A DNA stretch of 64,000 nt from Paracoccaceae bacterium (GTDB lineage Bacteria > Pseudomonadota > Alphaproteobacteria > Rhodobacterales > Rhodobacteraceae): contig REER01000143.1 of the NCBI GenBank assembly GCA_007694945.1, forward strand, positions 1 through 64,000, read 5' to 3'. The notes under the pieces are model-generated. The model was not told the DNA's origin. It ran no database searches and saw only the letters and a program-made list of their open reading frames with translations. Below are positions 27,121 through 36,496 of this stretch, one piece after another. Numbering within the stretch: the first letter of the stretch is position 1; every line of letters starts with the position of its first letter. The translations under genes and the position numbers were made by a program.

Positions 27121-28203
27121 TCAGTTTTCGCGGGTCGGTGACGGGTTCGACGTCTTTGACGCCTGCACCGGCGTACCGCGCGACTCGGACAAAGCGGCGA
27201 GTACCGATGCGCGGGTGACCAGCCCCATTGGTTTATCGTTCTCCATCACGCCAAGGCTTTCGTGCTGTGCGTCCATCAGCGCCATGACCTCGCGAATGGG
27301 CAGATCAATGGGAACCGAGCGCGTCGGCTGTGGCCCCGCCCCTGAAATCAGCGCATCTCGCGCGCGCAGCACGCCGAGCGGGTTCATATTGGCGACGAAA
27401 TCGGCGACATAGGCATTGGCGGGCCGCGCAAAGATCTCGGGCGGGGTGCCGCATTGGATCATCCGCCCGCCCTCAAGAATAGCGATGCGGTTGCCGAGCT
27501 TGAATGCTTCGTCGAGATCGTGACTGACAAACAGGATCGTTCGCTTGAGGCGTGACTGCAATTCCAGCAACTCATCCTGCAGCCGGTTGCGGATCAGCGG
27601 GTCGAGCGCCGAGAAAGGCTCGTCCATCAACAGGATCGGGGCCTCGGTTGCGAAGGCACGCGCCAGCCCCACGCGCTGCTGCATCCCGCCTGAAAGCGCG
27701 CTCACGGGCTGGTCGGCCCATTGCGCTAGCCCCACCAGTTCGAGTTGCACCTCGACCCGCTCACGGCGCTCGCGGCGCGGCACCCCGGCCAGTTCCAGCC
27801 CGAGCCCGACATTTTCGCGCACCGACCGCCACGGCAGCAGGCCGAATTGCTGGAACACCATGGCGACATGGCGCATCCGGAGCTTGCGAAGCGTGGCGCG
27901 TGACGCCTTGGGCACGCTCACCAGACTCTTGCCATCATGCACCAGAACATCGCCCTGCACGATCGGGTTCAGCCCGTTGACCGCGCGCAGCAGCGTCGAT
28001 TTCCCCGAGCCCGACAGACCCATCAGGACGACAATCTCGCCTGGTGCCACATCGAGCGTACAGTCATGTACGCCCAGAACCTGCCCGGTGCGGGCCTTGA
28101 TCTCGTCGCGGCTCTGGCCGGTCTCCATCAGCGGAATCGCCTTGTAAGGGTTTGCGCCGAAGACGATCGAGACATTCTGGAAGCGGATGGCGGGCTCGCT
28201 CAT
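27121..28203 (-). CDS. choV: Choline ABC transporter ATP-binding protein
   Basis: Energy-coupling ATPase of 360 residues from the quaternary-amine (ProV/OpuA/ChoV) family. Visible are Walker A GLSGSGKSTLLRAVNGL, Q-loop VFQQFGLLPWRSV, signature ALSGGMQQRVGLARA, Walker B LLMDEPFSALDP and the H-loop SHDLDEAF. A C-terminal CBS-like regulatory part (about 285-350) contains REVMALMDAQHESLGVMENDKPMGLVT. The N-terminal TGQVLGVHDCTLDVAPGE resembles ChoV more than ProV. It overlaps choW by 4 bp and is the last gene of choXWV. With betIBA adjacent, choline is the likely substrate. Confidence 0.93.
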   Translation of the reverse strand: MSEPAIRFQNVSIVFGANPYKAIPLMETGQSRDEIKARTGQVLGVHDCTLDVAPGEIVVLMGLSGSGKSTLLRAVNGLNPIVQGDVLVHDGKSLVSVPKASRATLRKLRMRHVAMVFQQFGLLPWRSVRENVGLGLELAGVPRRERRERVEVQLELVGLAQWADQPVSALSGGMQQRVGLARAFATEAPILLMDEPFSALDPLIRNRLQDELLELQSRLKRTILFVSHDLDEAFKLGNRIAILEGGRMIQCGTPPEIFARPANAYVADFVANMNPLGVLRARDALISGAGPQPTRSVPIDLPIREVMALMDAQHESLGVMENDKPMGLVTRASVLAALSESRGTPVQASKTSNPSPTREN

Positions 28204-29051
28204 TGCGCGCGCTCCACACGGAGCATGCGGTCGAGCATGATCGCCACGGCCACGATCACGGCACCGGCCTCGAAGCCGAGGCTGGCATTGACCGTGTTGA
28301 GCGCGCGCACCACGGGTACGCCCAGTCCCGGCGCGCCCACCAGCCCGGCGATGACCACCATCGACAGCGACAGCATGATGGTCTGGTTGAGCCCCGTCAT
28401 GATCTGGGGGAAGGCATAAGGCAGCTCGACCTTCAGGATGCGCTGCGACGTGGTGGCGCCAAAGGCCGTGGCGGCCTCGGTCAGCGCAGTGGGAGTCGAG
28501 CGAATGCCCAGTTCAGTCAGGCGGATCGCGGCGGGCATGGCGAAAATGACGGTCGCCACCAGCCCCGGCACCATGCCGAGCCCGAAGAGAACCAGCACCG
28601 GAATGAGATAGACGAATGTGGGCAGCGTCTGCATCAGGTCCAGCAGTGGCGTCAGCGCACGGTAGAACCGTGGGTGATGGGCAGAGAAGATGCCCAGCGG
28701 CACGCCCACGCCCATGCAGACCACGCAGGAGGCCAGCACCAGCGTCAGCGTCTGCATGGTCAGCACCCAATAGCCCTGATTGAGCGCAAAGAGCGCGCAG
28801 GCCGTGACGATCAGAACCGGCGCGAGGCGGCGTTGCAGGAGCCAGGTGATCGCAGCGAAAGTGGCGACGATGACGAAAGGATGCGGGGTTTGCAGCGCAT
28901 TTGACAGCAGCCCGATGATGGTGCGCAGGCCTGCTTCCAGCCCGTCAAAGGCGGTGATGAACGTATTCTGCATCCAGTCGAAAGCGGCCGCAACCGACTG
29001 TCCCATCGGGATTTTGGCATCGGTGATGGGCTGGGTCAGGGGATCAGACAT
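28200..29051 (-). CDS. choW: Choline ABC transporter permease
   Basis: The 283-residue inner-membrane permease of the choline importer, with about six hydrophobic helices. The permease-ATPase coupling loop sits in GATTSQRILKVELPYAFPQIMTGLNQTIMLSLSMVVIAGLVGAPGLG, characteristic of the ProW/OpuAB/ChoW family. The N-terminal region (residues ~1-75) precedes the transmembrane core as in relatives. It is translationally coupled to choV (ATGA overlap) and lies 252 bp downstream of choX, in an unusual hairpin-containing gap. Confidence 0.93.
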   Translation of the reverse strand: MSDPLTQPITDAKIPMGQSVAAAFDWMQNTFITAFDGLEAGLRTIIGLLSNALQTPHPFVIVATFAAITWLLQRRLAPVLIVTACALFALNQGYWVLTMQTLTLVLASCVVCMGVGVPLGIFSAHHPRFYRALTPLLDLMQTLPTFVYLIPVLVLFGLGMVPGLVATVIFAMPAAIRLTELGIRSTPTALTEAATAFGATTSQRILKVELPYAFPQIMTGLNQTIMLSLSMVVIAGLVGAPGLGVPVVRALNTVNASLGFEAGAVIVAVAIMLDRMLRVERAQ

Positions 29052-29303
29052 GACATATGCTCCGGGGGCAGGGGAGCCGCGCGAAGCGCGGCCCCCCTGC
29101 TAGTTTTGTCGAAGGCGCCAGTGTTCAGCGTGCCGCGGGTCTTCTTCTGCCAGATGGTGGTCTCGCGACGCGCCTGCGGGCCGAAGGCCACTCCGTGGCC
29201 ATTGCATAGAGCGGTTGCACGGCTAACTGCAGGCGGCCAACCCATATACCCCGAGCGCAGGCGCAGGCAGGGCCGCGCGAAGCGCGGCCCTGCCTGTAGA
29301 TCG
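29052..29303. repeat. choX-choW gap with two related GAA-loop hairpins
   Basis: The 252-bp intra-operon gap holds two hairpins sharing the core GCCGCGC-GAA-GCGCGGC. One at about 29069-29100 is nearly perfect (one A/C mismatch). The second, 29264-29296, is a perfect 15-bp stem with GAA loop. A third small hairpin GGCCAC-TCC-GTGGCC lies between them. This probably moderates transcription from choX into choWV, and the repeated core suggests a genome-wide palindromic family. Confidence 0.65.
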
Positions 29304-30218
29304 TCAGTCAAGCGCAGCCAAGACGACATCCAGCGCCTCGTCCCCGTCCAGCGTCGTGACACCCACCAGCCACGGCGCAATCGCATCACGGTTCGCGTCA
29401 AGCCACATGCGCGCAGCCGCACCGGGCTCCATGCCGTCATCGAGGATCGCGGCCATGATCTCGTTTTCCATCTCGAGCGTGAATTCGAGATTGTTCAGGA
29501 ACGCGCCCAGATTGGGACACTCTTCAACCAGCCCCGCGCGGGTATTGGTATAGACCTCGGCACCGCCCAGATCGGGACCGAACCAGTCATCGCCGCCTTC
29601 GAGATAGGTCATCTCGAAATTGGCATTCATCGGGTGCGGCTCCCAGCCCAGGAACACGACCGGCTCGCCGCGTCGGTCAGCGCGCGCCACCTGCGCCAAC
29701 ATCCCCTGTTCTGAGCTTTCTACCAGTTCGAACCCGCCCAGCCCGAAGGCATCATCTTCGATCATGTCGAGGATCAGCCGGTTGCCGTCATTGCCAGGCT
29801 CGATGCCGTAGATGCGGTTGCCCAGAGCCTCGGCCTGTGCCGCGATGGCGGCAAAATCGGTGATGCCCAACTCCGCCCCGGCGGCATTGGTCGCCAGAGT
29901 GTATTTTGCGCCTTCCAGGTTGCGTCGGACCGTATCGACCGTGCCGGCCTCGCGGTAGGGGGCGATATCGGCCTCCATTGTCGGCATCCAGTTGCCGAGG
30001 AAGATATCGACATCGCCATTGGCCATTGAGGTATAGGTCACCGGCACCGAGAGCACGAGCGTGTTGGTTTCATAGCCCAGCGCGTCGAGAATCGTAGTGG
30101 CGACGGCAGTGGTCGCGGTGATGTCGGTCCAGCCGACATCCGAGAAGGTGACGGAAGGGCAGTCGGCAAGGGCAGGCGCGGCGGCCAGGGTGGCAGCGGC
30201 GAGGATGGGCAGGCGCAT
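29304..30218 (-). CDS. choX: Choline ABC transporter periplasmic binding protein
   Basis: The 304-residue choline receptor. It has a Sec signal peptide (MRLPILAAATLAAAPALAD). The mature domain carries the aromatic cage residues seen in ChoX/OpuAC proteins: Trp in SDVGWTDI, GNWMPTM and FLGWEPHPMN, with AKYTLATNAAGAELGITDF between them. Such Trp cages bind quaternary ammonium groups. The adjacent betIBA genes argue for choline over proline betaine or glycine betaine. It is the first gene of choXWV and divergent from betI, with a palindromic operator candidate between. Confidence 0.93.
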   Translation of the reverse strand: MRLPILAAATLAAAPALADCPSVTFSDVGWTDITATTAVATTILDALGYETNTLVLSVPVTYTSMANGDVDIFLGNWMPTMEADIAPYREAGTVDTVRRNLEGAKYTLATNAAGAELGITDFAAIAAQAEALGNRIYGIEPGNDGNRLILDMIEDDAFGLGGFELVESSEQGMLAQVARADRRGEPVVFLGWEPHPMNANFEMTYLEGGDDWFGPDLGGAEVYTNTRAGLVEECPNLGAFLNNLEFTLEMENEIMAAILDDGMEPGAAARMWLDANRDAIAPWLVGVTTLDGDEALDVVLAALD

Positions 30219-30246
30219 GGTGGTTTCTCCCGGTTGGTTTTTCTTG

Positions 30247-30260
30247 ATTGACCAGTCAAT
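30247..30260. promoter_or_regulatory. Candidate BetI operator
   Basis: ATTGAC-CA-GTCAAT is a perfect 6-bp inverted repeat in the 99-bp spacer between divergent choX and betI. TetR-family regulators such as BetI bind palindromes in their own divergent promoter, so this could control choline uptake and oxidation together. Confidence 0.6.
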
Positions 30261-30317
30261 AAACTATCGGCTACTCCTCCTGCAACGATGTTATGACGCA
30301 GGGTTGCAGGAAAAACC

Positions 30318-30902
30318 ATGCCGAAACTGGGGATGGAGCCTATCAGGCGCGACGCATTGATCAAGGCGGCAATTGTCGAGATCGGCGCGCAGGGCTCGCT
30401 GGATGTTTCTGTCAGCCGAATCGCGAAGCGCGCGGGCATGTCTGCTGCGCTGGCGCATCACTATTTCGGGTCCAAGGATGCGATGTTTCTGGCCACGATG
30501 CGACATCTGCTGGCGGTCTATGGGGCCGAGATCCGCGGCGCGCTGCTGGCCTGCGACACGGCGCAGGCGCGGCTGCGCGCGATCGTGCGGGTCTCGTTCA
30601 GCGGCAGCAATTTCCGACGCGAGGTGGTGGCGTCATGGCTGAATTTTTACGTCATGGCGCAGCGCAATGGCGAGGCCGCGCGGCTCTTGCGCGTCTATCA
30701 GGAGCGGCTGCGCTCGAACCTGCGCCACGCCCTGCGGCCCCTGATGGGTGGGCGCGCCCCAGAGATGGCCGAGGCCATGGCCGCCATGATCGACGGGCTC
30801 TATCTTCGCGAAGCTTTGGGGACGGGCCAGCCCGATGGCGCGCGCGCCGTGGCGCAGGTGCAGGTCTGGGTCGATGCAGCGATGACCGGAGTGGAACAAT
30901 GA
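30318..30902 (+). CDS. betI: TetR-family choline-responsive repressor BetI
   Basis: A 194-residue TetR regulator. The N-terminal HTH (about residues 8-55) includes [29 protein letters not shown], the near-signature of BetI proteins. The C-terminal ligand domain includes [25 protein letters not shown]. Repressors of this group are relieved by choline. The ATG at 30318 follows agga. It overlaps betB by 4 bp (ATGA), so repressor and enzyme are cotranscribed, giving negative feedback. Confidence 0.95.
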   Translation: MPKLGMEPIRRDALIKAAIVEIGAQGSLDVSVSRIAKRAGMSAALAHHYFGSKDAMFLATMRHLLAVYGAEIRGALLACDTAQARLRAIVRVSFSGSNFRREVVASWLNFYVMAQRNGEAARLLRVYQERLRSNLRHALRPLMGGRAPEMAEAMAAMIDGLYLREALGTGQPDGARAVAQVQVWVDAAMTGVEQ

Positions 30903-32350
30903 GAGCACAGCCGAAAGCCAGCCATTTCATTGGCAGAGAGTGGGTGGACGATCGCGAGGGCCCGGCCTTCGAGTCGCTCTACCCTGCGACGGGAGAGGTG
31001 ATTGCGCACCTGCATGAGGCGACGCCAACTGTCATCGACCGCGCGCTAGAGGTGGCGCGAGAGGCACAAAAGGACTGGGCCGCCCGACCGCCCGTCGAGC
31101 GCGGACGCGTCCTGCATCGCGCCGCTGAGATCATTCGGGCCCGCAACCGAGAACTCTCCGAACTCGAGACACTCGACACGGGAAAACCCCTGCAGGAGAC
31201 GCTGGTGGCCGATGCGACCTCGGGGGCGGACGCGCTGGAGTATTTCGCGGGCTTCGCGCCCACGGTCACCGGCCAGACCATCCCGCTGGGGCGTGACATG
31301 GCCTATACGCTGCGCGAGCCGCTGGGGGTTTGCGTGGGCATCGGGGCCTGGAACTATCCGATCCAGATCGCCTGCTGGAAAGCCGCCCCCGCGCTCGCCT
31401 TCGGCAATGCGATGGTGTTCAAACCCTCGGAAGTCACGCCGCTTTCCGCGCTGGTACTGGCAGAGATTCTGACCGAAGCCGGGCTGCCCGCAGGGCTGTT
31501 CAATGTGATTCAGGGGGGCGGCGCCTGCGGCGCCGCTCTGGTCAGTGATCCAAGGGTGGCGAAAGTCTCGCTCACCGGCTCGGTGTCGACCGGACGGCGC
31601 GTCTATGCGACCGCAGGTGAGGGGATCAAGGCGGTCACGATGGAGCTTGGCGGCAAATCGCCTCTGATCGTCTTCGAGGATGCCGATCTCGACAATGCCG
31701 TGGGCGCTGCGATGCTGGGGAATTTCTACTCCTCAGGCCAGATCTGTACGAACGGGACCCGCGTCTTCGTGCATCGCGACGTGAAGGCGGCGTTTCTGGA
31801 AAAGCTCGCGGCCCGCACGGAAAAGATCGTGCTGGGCGACCCGCTGGATGCGGCGACGCAAATGGGTCCGCTGGTCTCGGATGCGCAGATGGCCAAGGTG
31901 CTGGGCTATATTGCACAGGGCCGCGAGGAGGGCGCGCGGCTGGTCTGCGGCGGGGCACGCTGGGGCGAGACGGGCTGTTTCGTCGCGCCGACAGTCTTTG
32001 CCGATGTGCGCGATGACATGGTCATCACGCGCGAGGAGATTTTCGGACCGGTTATGGCGGTGCTCGATTTCGAGAGTGAGCACGAGGTCGTCACGCGCGC
32101 GAATGCGACCGAGTTCGGGCTTGCCGCAGGTGTCTTCACCCGCGATCTGGCGCGCGGGCATCGGGTCGTCGCAGCGCTCGAAGCGGGCACCTGCTGGATC
32201 AATGCCTATAACCTGACTCCGGTCGAGATGCCCTTCGGTGGGGTGAAGGCCTCGGGCGTAGGGCGCGAGAATGGGCATGCGGCTCTGGAGCATTACACGC
32301 GGGTGAAGTCGGTCTATCTGGGGCTTGGTGATGTGGATGCGCCGTATTGA
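30899..32350 (+). CDS. betB: Betaine-aldehyde dehydrogenase
   Basis: NAD(P)+-dependent oxidation of betaine aldehyde to glycine betaine, the second step from choline. The 483-residue ALDH contains the general base Glu in [20 protein letters not shown], the catalytic Cys in [16 protein letters not shown], the nucleotide-binding [13 protein letters not shown] and [27 protein letters not shown]. The C-terminal [16 protein letters not shown] is typical of BetB. The ORF track starts far upstream in the betI region; the ATG at 30899 is coupled to betI. Cytoplasmic, tetrameric in relatives. Confidence 0.96.
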   Translation: MRAQPKASHFIGREWVDDREGPAFESLYPATGEVIAHLHEATPTVIDRALEVAREAQKDWAARPPVERGRVLHRAAEIIRARNRELSELETLDTGKPLQETLVADATSGADALEYFAGFAPTVTGQTIPLGRDMAYTLREPLGVCVGIGAWNYPIQIACWKAAPALAFGNAMVFKPSEVTPLSALVLAEILTEAGLPAGLFNVIQGGGACGAALVSDPRVAKVSLTGSVSTGRRVYATAGEGIKAVTMELGGKSPLIVFEDADLDNAVGAAMLGNFYSSGQICTNGTRVFVHRDVKAAFLEKLAARTEKIVLGDPLDAATQMGPLVSDAQMAKVLGYIAQGREEGARLVCGGARWGETGCFVAPTVFADVRDDMVITREEIFGPVMAVLDFESEHEVVTRANATEFGLAAGVFTRDLARGHRVVAALEAGTCWINAYNLTPVEMPFGGVKASGVGRENGHAALEHYTRVKSVYLGLGDVDAPY

Positions 32351-32516
32351 GCGCAGGTGCGGGCCGTGCGGTCTGATCCAGCGGCCACGCCCCTCGCGGG
32401 GCGTGAAGAGATGCATTTGGCGGGCCTGACGGCCCGCGGTCACTGACGCAGGTTAACGGGGTTTCGGGCAGGCGGGCCGCAGGCCCGCCTGCCCCCGAAA
32501 GGGAAACAGTCGGAAG
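32351..32516 (+). repeat. betB-betA gap with three tandem hairpins
   Basis: Three perfect GC-rich hairpins sit in 166 bp inside an otherwise coupled operon: CACGCCCC-TCGC-GGGGCGTG (32386-32405), GCGGGCC-TGAC-GGCCCGC (32420-32437) and GGCAGGCGGGCC-GCA-GGCCCGCCTGCC (about 32468-32494). None has a U-tract. They may stabilise or attenuate the message between betB and betA. Confidence 0.7.
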
Positions 32517-34160
32517 ATGCACGAGGCTGATTTCATTGTTGTCGGGGCGGGATCGGGCGGCTGCGCAGTGGCTTTCCGGCTGGCCGAGGCGGGGCATTCG
32601 GTGCTGGTGGTCGAGGCCGGGGGCAGCGATGCCGGGCCCTTCATCCAGATGCCCGGCGCGCTCTCCTACCCGATGAACATGCGCCGCTACGACTGGGGGT
32701 ACCGGACCGAGCCGGAGCCATTCCTGGGCGGGCGCGAGCTTGCCTGCCCGCGCGGGCGGGTGATCGGCGGCTCATCGAGCATCAACGGGATGGTCTATGT
32801 CCGCGGTCATGCGGGGGATTTCGACCATTGGGCCGAGGCAGGCGCCACGGGTTGGCGTTTTGCCGATGTGCTGCCCTATTTCAAGCGCATGGAAGACTGG
32901 CATGGCGGCGAGGCGTCCGAATGGCGCGGCCAGGGCGGGCCGCTGCATGTCAGCCGGGGCGCGCGCGACAACCCGCTTTTTGACGCCTTTATCGCGGCAG
33001 GGCGGCAGGCGGGCTATCCGGTGACCGAGGATTACAATGGCGCCCAGCAGGAGGGATTCGGCGCGATGGAGGCCACGATCTGGCAGGGCCAGCGCTGGTC
33101 GGCGGCCCGCGCCTATCTGCGCCCGGCACTCGCGACCGGTCGTGTGGAACTGGTACGGGGCGAGGTTACGCAGGTGCTCTTTGACGAAGAAAACTATGCC
33201 ACAGGCGTGGCTCTTCTCGGGGGGCGCGCGCTGCGCGCGCGCCATGAGGTCGTGCTCGCGGCCTCCTCCATCAACACGCCGAAACTGCTGATGCTCTCGG
33301 GCATTGGCCCTGCCGCGCATCTCACCGAGCATGGCATATCTGTCCGAGCTGACCGCCCGGGCGTGGGGCAGAACCTGCAGGACCATCTCGAAATCTATCT
33401 GCAATATGCGGCCCGTAAACCGATCACGCTCTATCGCTATTGGAATCTGCTTGGCAAGGCCTGGGTCGGGGCGCAATGGCTGTTTGCGCGGCGCGGACCG
33501 GGGGTGTCGAACCAGTTCGAGGCCTGTGGCTTCATCCGCTCGCGCGCGGGGATCGACTATCCTGACATTCAGTTCCACTTCCTGCCGATCGCCGTGCGCT
33601 ATGATGGCCGTGCCGTGGCCCAAGGCCACGGCTTCCAGGCCCATGTCGGGCCGATGCGCTCGCAAAGCCGCGGATGGGTCAAGCTCTCAAGCCCAGACCC
33701 GCGCGAGGCGCCGCGCATCTGCTTCAATTACATGAGCACGGAGGCGGATTGGGACGAGTTCCGCACCTGCATCCGGCTGACGCGCGAGATCATGGCGCAG
33801 CCCGCTTTCACGCCATATCGTGACCACGAGATTCAGCCGGGCAAAGTAGCGCAGACGGATGCGGAGCTTGACGATTTTATCCGCGAGCATGTCGAGAGCG
33901 CCTATCACCCTTGCGGCACGGCCAGGATGGGGCGGCGTGATGATCCGCTGGCCGTGGTAGACCCCGAAGGCCGGGTGATCGGCGTCGAGGGGTTGCGCGT
34001 CGCTGACAGTTCCATCTTTCCGCGCATCACCAATGGCAATCTGAATGCGCCGTCGATCATGGTGGGCGAAAAGATCGCCGACCACATGCTCGGGCGGTGT
34101 CTGCCGACGGAAAACCTCGCCCCGTGGCACCACCTCGACTGGGCAGCCGCGCAGCGCTGA
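32517..34160 (+). CDS. betA: Choline dehydrogenase
   Basis: FAD-dependent GMC oxidoreductase of 547 residues that oxidises choline to betaine aldehyde, usually membrane-associated and linked to the respiratory chain. N-terminal FAD fold [22 protein letters not shown] signature [20 protein letters not shown], second signature [16 protein letters not shown], catalytic His in [13 protein letters not shown] and the final FAD segment [28 protein letters not shown] all match BetA. It is the last gene of betIBA; betC (choline sulfatase) is absent. Ribosome site ggaaacagtcggaag precedes the ATG. Confidence 0.95.
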   Translation: MHEADFIVVGAGSGGCAVAFRLAEAGHSVLVVEAGGSDAGPFIQMPGALSYPMNMRRYDWGYRTEPEPFLGGRELACPRGRVIGGSSSINGMVYVRGHAGDFDHWAEAGATGWRFADVLPYFKRMEDWHGGEASEWRGQGGPLHVSRGARDNPLFDAFIAAGRQAGYPVTEDYNGAQQEGFGAMEATIWQGQRWSAARAYLRPALATGRVELVRGEVTQVLFDEENYATGVALLGGRALRARHEVVLAASSINTPKLLMLSGIGPAAHLTEHGISVRADRPGVGQNLQDHLEIYLQYAARKPITLYRYWNLLGKAWVGAQWLFARRGPGVSNQFEACGFIRSRAGIDYPDIQFHFLPIAVRYDGRAVAQGHGFQAHVGPMRSQSRGWVKLSSPDPREAPRICFNYMSTEADWDEFRTCIRLTREIMAQPAFTPYRDHEIQPGKVAQTDAELDDFIREHVESAYHPCGTARMGRRDDPLAVVDPEGRVIGVEGLRVADSSIFPRITNGNLNAPSIMVGEKIADHMLGRCLPTENLAPWHHLDWAAAQR

Positions 34161-34188
34161 GGCATTTTCGGAACGCCGTTAACTTTCC

Positions 34189-34203
34189 TTAACGAAAAGT
34201 TAA
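34189..34203. promoter_or_regulatory. Perfect CtrA-type box TTAA-N7-TTAA
   Basis: TTAACGAAAAGTTAA matches exactly the CtrA full-site consensus TTAA-N7-TTAA, 45 bp upstream of the nuclease start codon. An additional TTAA at 34179-34182 lies 6 bp before it, and the whole 34178-34204 block is also an inverted repeat (GTTAACTTT/AAAGTTAAC). CtrA binding is inferred from the motif and the presence of chpT in the genome. Confidence 0.55.
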
Positions 34204-34247
34204 CAAAATTCTTGACCGGGAATGACACTTTCCGGCAAGCCTGCCAC

Positions 34248-34916
34248 ATGTTCAGGATTTGTTCATTCTTTCTGGCGCTCGTGCTCGCGGCGCCGCTCTG
34301 GGCCGGTCAACCCGAGATTGCGGGTGTGCCGCGTGTGATCGATGCCGACACGATCGATGTGGCGGGCCAGCGGATTCGGCTCGGCGGGATCGATGCGCCG
34401 GAAATGTCCGAAACCTGCCTGCGCGCCGATGGGCGGCCATGGTCCTGCGGGCGCTGGGCGACCGATCGGGCGCGCGCGATGCTGGACGGCCAGCGGCTGC
34501 GCTGCATCGATCTGGGCGAGCGGACGCATGGCCGCGTCGTCGGGCGTTGTTATCTGAACGGGCAGGACATTGCTATTGACCTGATCGAGGCCGGGGCCGC
34601 GCGCCCCTGTCTGCGTTATGCCCGCGCACAGGGGCAGGAGGCCATCTATACATACGCCGAGGCACGCGCGCTGCGCGCGCGTGCCGGCATTTACGGTGGC
34701 CCGCTCAATCCGGTCGCGAGGTTCTGTCGGCTTCCAGGTGAACAACCAGTGGCCTCGGGATGTGAGATCAAGGGTAATGTCTCGGCCAATGGACAGATTT
34801 ATCATCTGCCGGGCCAGCGCCACTATGAAAGTATCAACATGAACAAGCCCGGGGTGCGCTGGTTCTGTTCCGAAGAAGCGGCGCAGGCGGCGGGCTGGCG
34901 GCGAGCAATGCGCTAG
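34248..34916 (+). CDS. Exported thermonuclease-like protein (SNase fold) with sunset-like tail
   Basis: A 222-residue exported protein with a Sec signal peptide (MFRICSFFLALVLAAPLWAG). The SNase/OB-fold part includes VIDADTIDVAGQRIRLGGIDAPE, the metal- and phosphate-binding core of staphylococcal nuclease, GRVVGRCYLNGQDIAIDLIEAG and a truncated third motif. The C-terminal ~55 residues (EIKGNVSANGQIYHLPGQRHYESINM, then WFCSEEAAQAAGWRRA) resemble the small sunset domain that follows SNase domains in relatives. Probably a periplasmic or secreted nuclease. I use the ATG at 34248 because it opens the signal peptide. It sits downstream of a perfect CtrA box. Confidence 0.85.
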   Translation: MFRICSFFLALVLAAPLWAGQPEIAGVPRVIDADTIDVAGQRIRLGGIDAPEMSETCLRADGRPWSCGRWATDRARAMLDGQRLRCIDLGERTHGRVVGRCYLNGQDIAIDLIEAGAARPCLRYARAQGQEAIYTYAEARALRARAGIYGGPLNPVARFCRLPGEQPVASGCEIKGNVSANGQIYHLPGQRHYESINMNKPGVRWFCSEEAAQAAGWRRAMR

Positions 34917-35047
34917 GCTGCGCGCTTTTTCCGGGCGGCGCTCTGAACTGACCCAGGCAGATCGAACCATGGCGCCGAATTGCACAGCCCGCGCGGATGA
35001 CTGTTCCCAATCGCGCCGCAAGGCCCTACCTCTTTGGCAGAACCTGA
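34917..35047. other. 131-bp spacer, no signal recognised
   Basis: Between the nuclease and the flavoenzyme on the same strand. No hairpin or promoter stands out. Confidence 0.3.
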
Positions 35048-36496
35048 ATGAGGGCTGCCATGCTGCGCGACTGTGACACTGATTTTCTCGACCACCTGAC
35101 GCAGAGCCTGCCCGACGGCAGGCTCTGCGTCCCCGCGCCGCGTTACCTCGAAGAGCCGCGCGGGCGGTGGAATGGCCGGGCCGGTGCCGTCGCCCTGCCA
35201 CGCAATGTGGAAGAGGTGGCGGCGATCCTGCGCGCGGCGCATGAAGCGCGGGTGGCTGTGGTGCCCTTTGGTGGCGGCACCGGGCTCGTCGGCGGTCAGG
35301 TGGCGAGCGATGGGCCAATACCGCTCTTGTTGTCGCTGGAGAAGATGGCGGCGATCCGCGCGGTTCATGCCTCTGAGAATGTGCTGATCGCCGAGGCCGG
35401 CTGCATACTGGCCGATGTGCAACGCGCAGCTGAGGAGGTCGGGCGGCTATTCCCGCTCTCGCTGGCCTCGGAAGGGTCGGCGCAGATCGGCGGATTGCTT
35501 GCGACCAATGCAGGTGGGGTGAATGTGCTCCGCTATGGCAACGCGCGTGATCTGGTGCTGGGGCTCGAAGTGGTGCTGGCGGATGGGCGCGTCTGGCATG
35601 GGCTGAAGCGGCTGCGCAAGGATAACACGGGCTATGATCTGCGCCATCTGATGCTGGGATCGGAGGGTACGCTGGGTGTGATCACGGCGGCCAGCCTGCG
35701 CCTTTCGCCGCGCCCTGCAAAGCAGGGCGCGGCGCTGATGGTGGTCGAAAGCCCTGCCGCGGCGATCGAACTGCTGGCGCGCGCGCAGGCGCGGTTCGGC
35801 GAGGGGATTTCGGCTTTCGAGCTGATCGGCGGGATGGGGCTGCATTTTCTGGCTGAGACCATGCCGCAGGTCCGCTTGCCTTTTGACACGCCGCCCGACT
35901 GGATGGTACTGATCGATCTGGGCCTGCCCGAGGGCAGCGCGCCGGACGGCGCGCTGGAGGCCCTTTTCGCAGAAGGGTTCGAGGCGGGGCTGGTCTCGGA
36001 TGGCGTGATCGCGGCCTCGTTCGCGCAGCGCGCCGAATTCTGGACCCTGCGCGAGTCGATCCCCGAGGCGAACCGCCATATCGGCGCTATTTCCAGCCAT
36101 GACATTTCGCTGCCGCTCTCCGAAATCCCGGCCTTCATCGTGCAGGCGGGGCCGGAACTGGCGCGGATCAATCGCTACCGGATCAACTGTTTCGGCCATC
36201 TGGGAGATGGTAACCTGCATTACAACGTCTTCCCGGTGCCGGGACGCAACCGGGCGGACCATGAAGACGAGCGCGCGACGATCAAGACTTGTGTGCATGA
36301 TCTCGTGCATGCGATGGGCGGCTCGGTCAGTGCCGAGCATGGCATCGGGCGGTTCAAGACCGCGGATTTGCAGCGCTATGGCGACCCGGTGAAACTGATC
36401 GCGATGCGCGCGATCAAGCACGCACTCGACCCGCGCGGCATCCTCAACCCCGGTGCCGTCCTGCCCGAAGAGCCCTCAGCCAAGGGCGAAATGTAA
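35048..36496 (+). CDS. GlcD-type FAD-binding oxidoreductase (D-2-hydroxy acid dehydrogenase)
   Basis: A 482-residue flavoenzyme of the VAO/FAD-linked oxidase C-terminal family. N-terminal FAD domain: VVPFGGGTGLVGGQ and SEGSAQIGGLLATNAGGVNVLRYGNARDLVLGLEVVLADG. C-terminal: FGHLGDGNLHYNVF and GGSVSAEHGIGRFKT, motifs shared by D-lactate, glycolate and D-2-hydroxyglutarate dehydrogenases. Relatives pass electrons to ETF or quinone, and ETF-QO is encoded 3 kb away, but the substrate cannot be fixed from sequence. The ATG at 35048 or 35060 could be used. It overlaps the convergent azlD gene by 21 bp. Confidence 0.9.
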   Translation: MRAAMLRDCDTDFLDHLTQSLPDGRLCVPAPRYLEEPRGRWNGRAGAVALPRNVEEVAAILRAAHEARVAVVPFGGGTGLVGGQVASDGPIPLLLSLEKMAAIRAVHASENVLIAEAGCILADVQRAAEEVGRLFPLSLASEGSAQIGGLLATNAGGVNVLRYGNARDLVLGLEVVLADGRVWHGLKRLRKDNTGYDLRHLMLGSEGTLGVITAASLRLSPRPAKQGAALMVVESPAAAIELLARAQARFGEGISAFELIGGMGLHFLAETMPQVRLPFDTPPDWMVLIDLGLPEGSAPDGALEALFAEGFEAGLVSDGVIAASFAQRAEFWTLRESIPEANRHIGAISSHDISLPLSEIPAFIVQAGPELARINRYRINCFGHLGDGNLHYNVFPVPGRNRADHEDERATIKTCVHDLVHAMGGSVSAEHGIGRFKTADLQRYGDPVKLIAMRAIKHALDPRGILNPGAVLPEEPSAKGEM

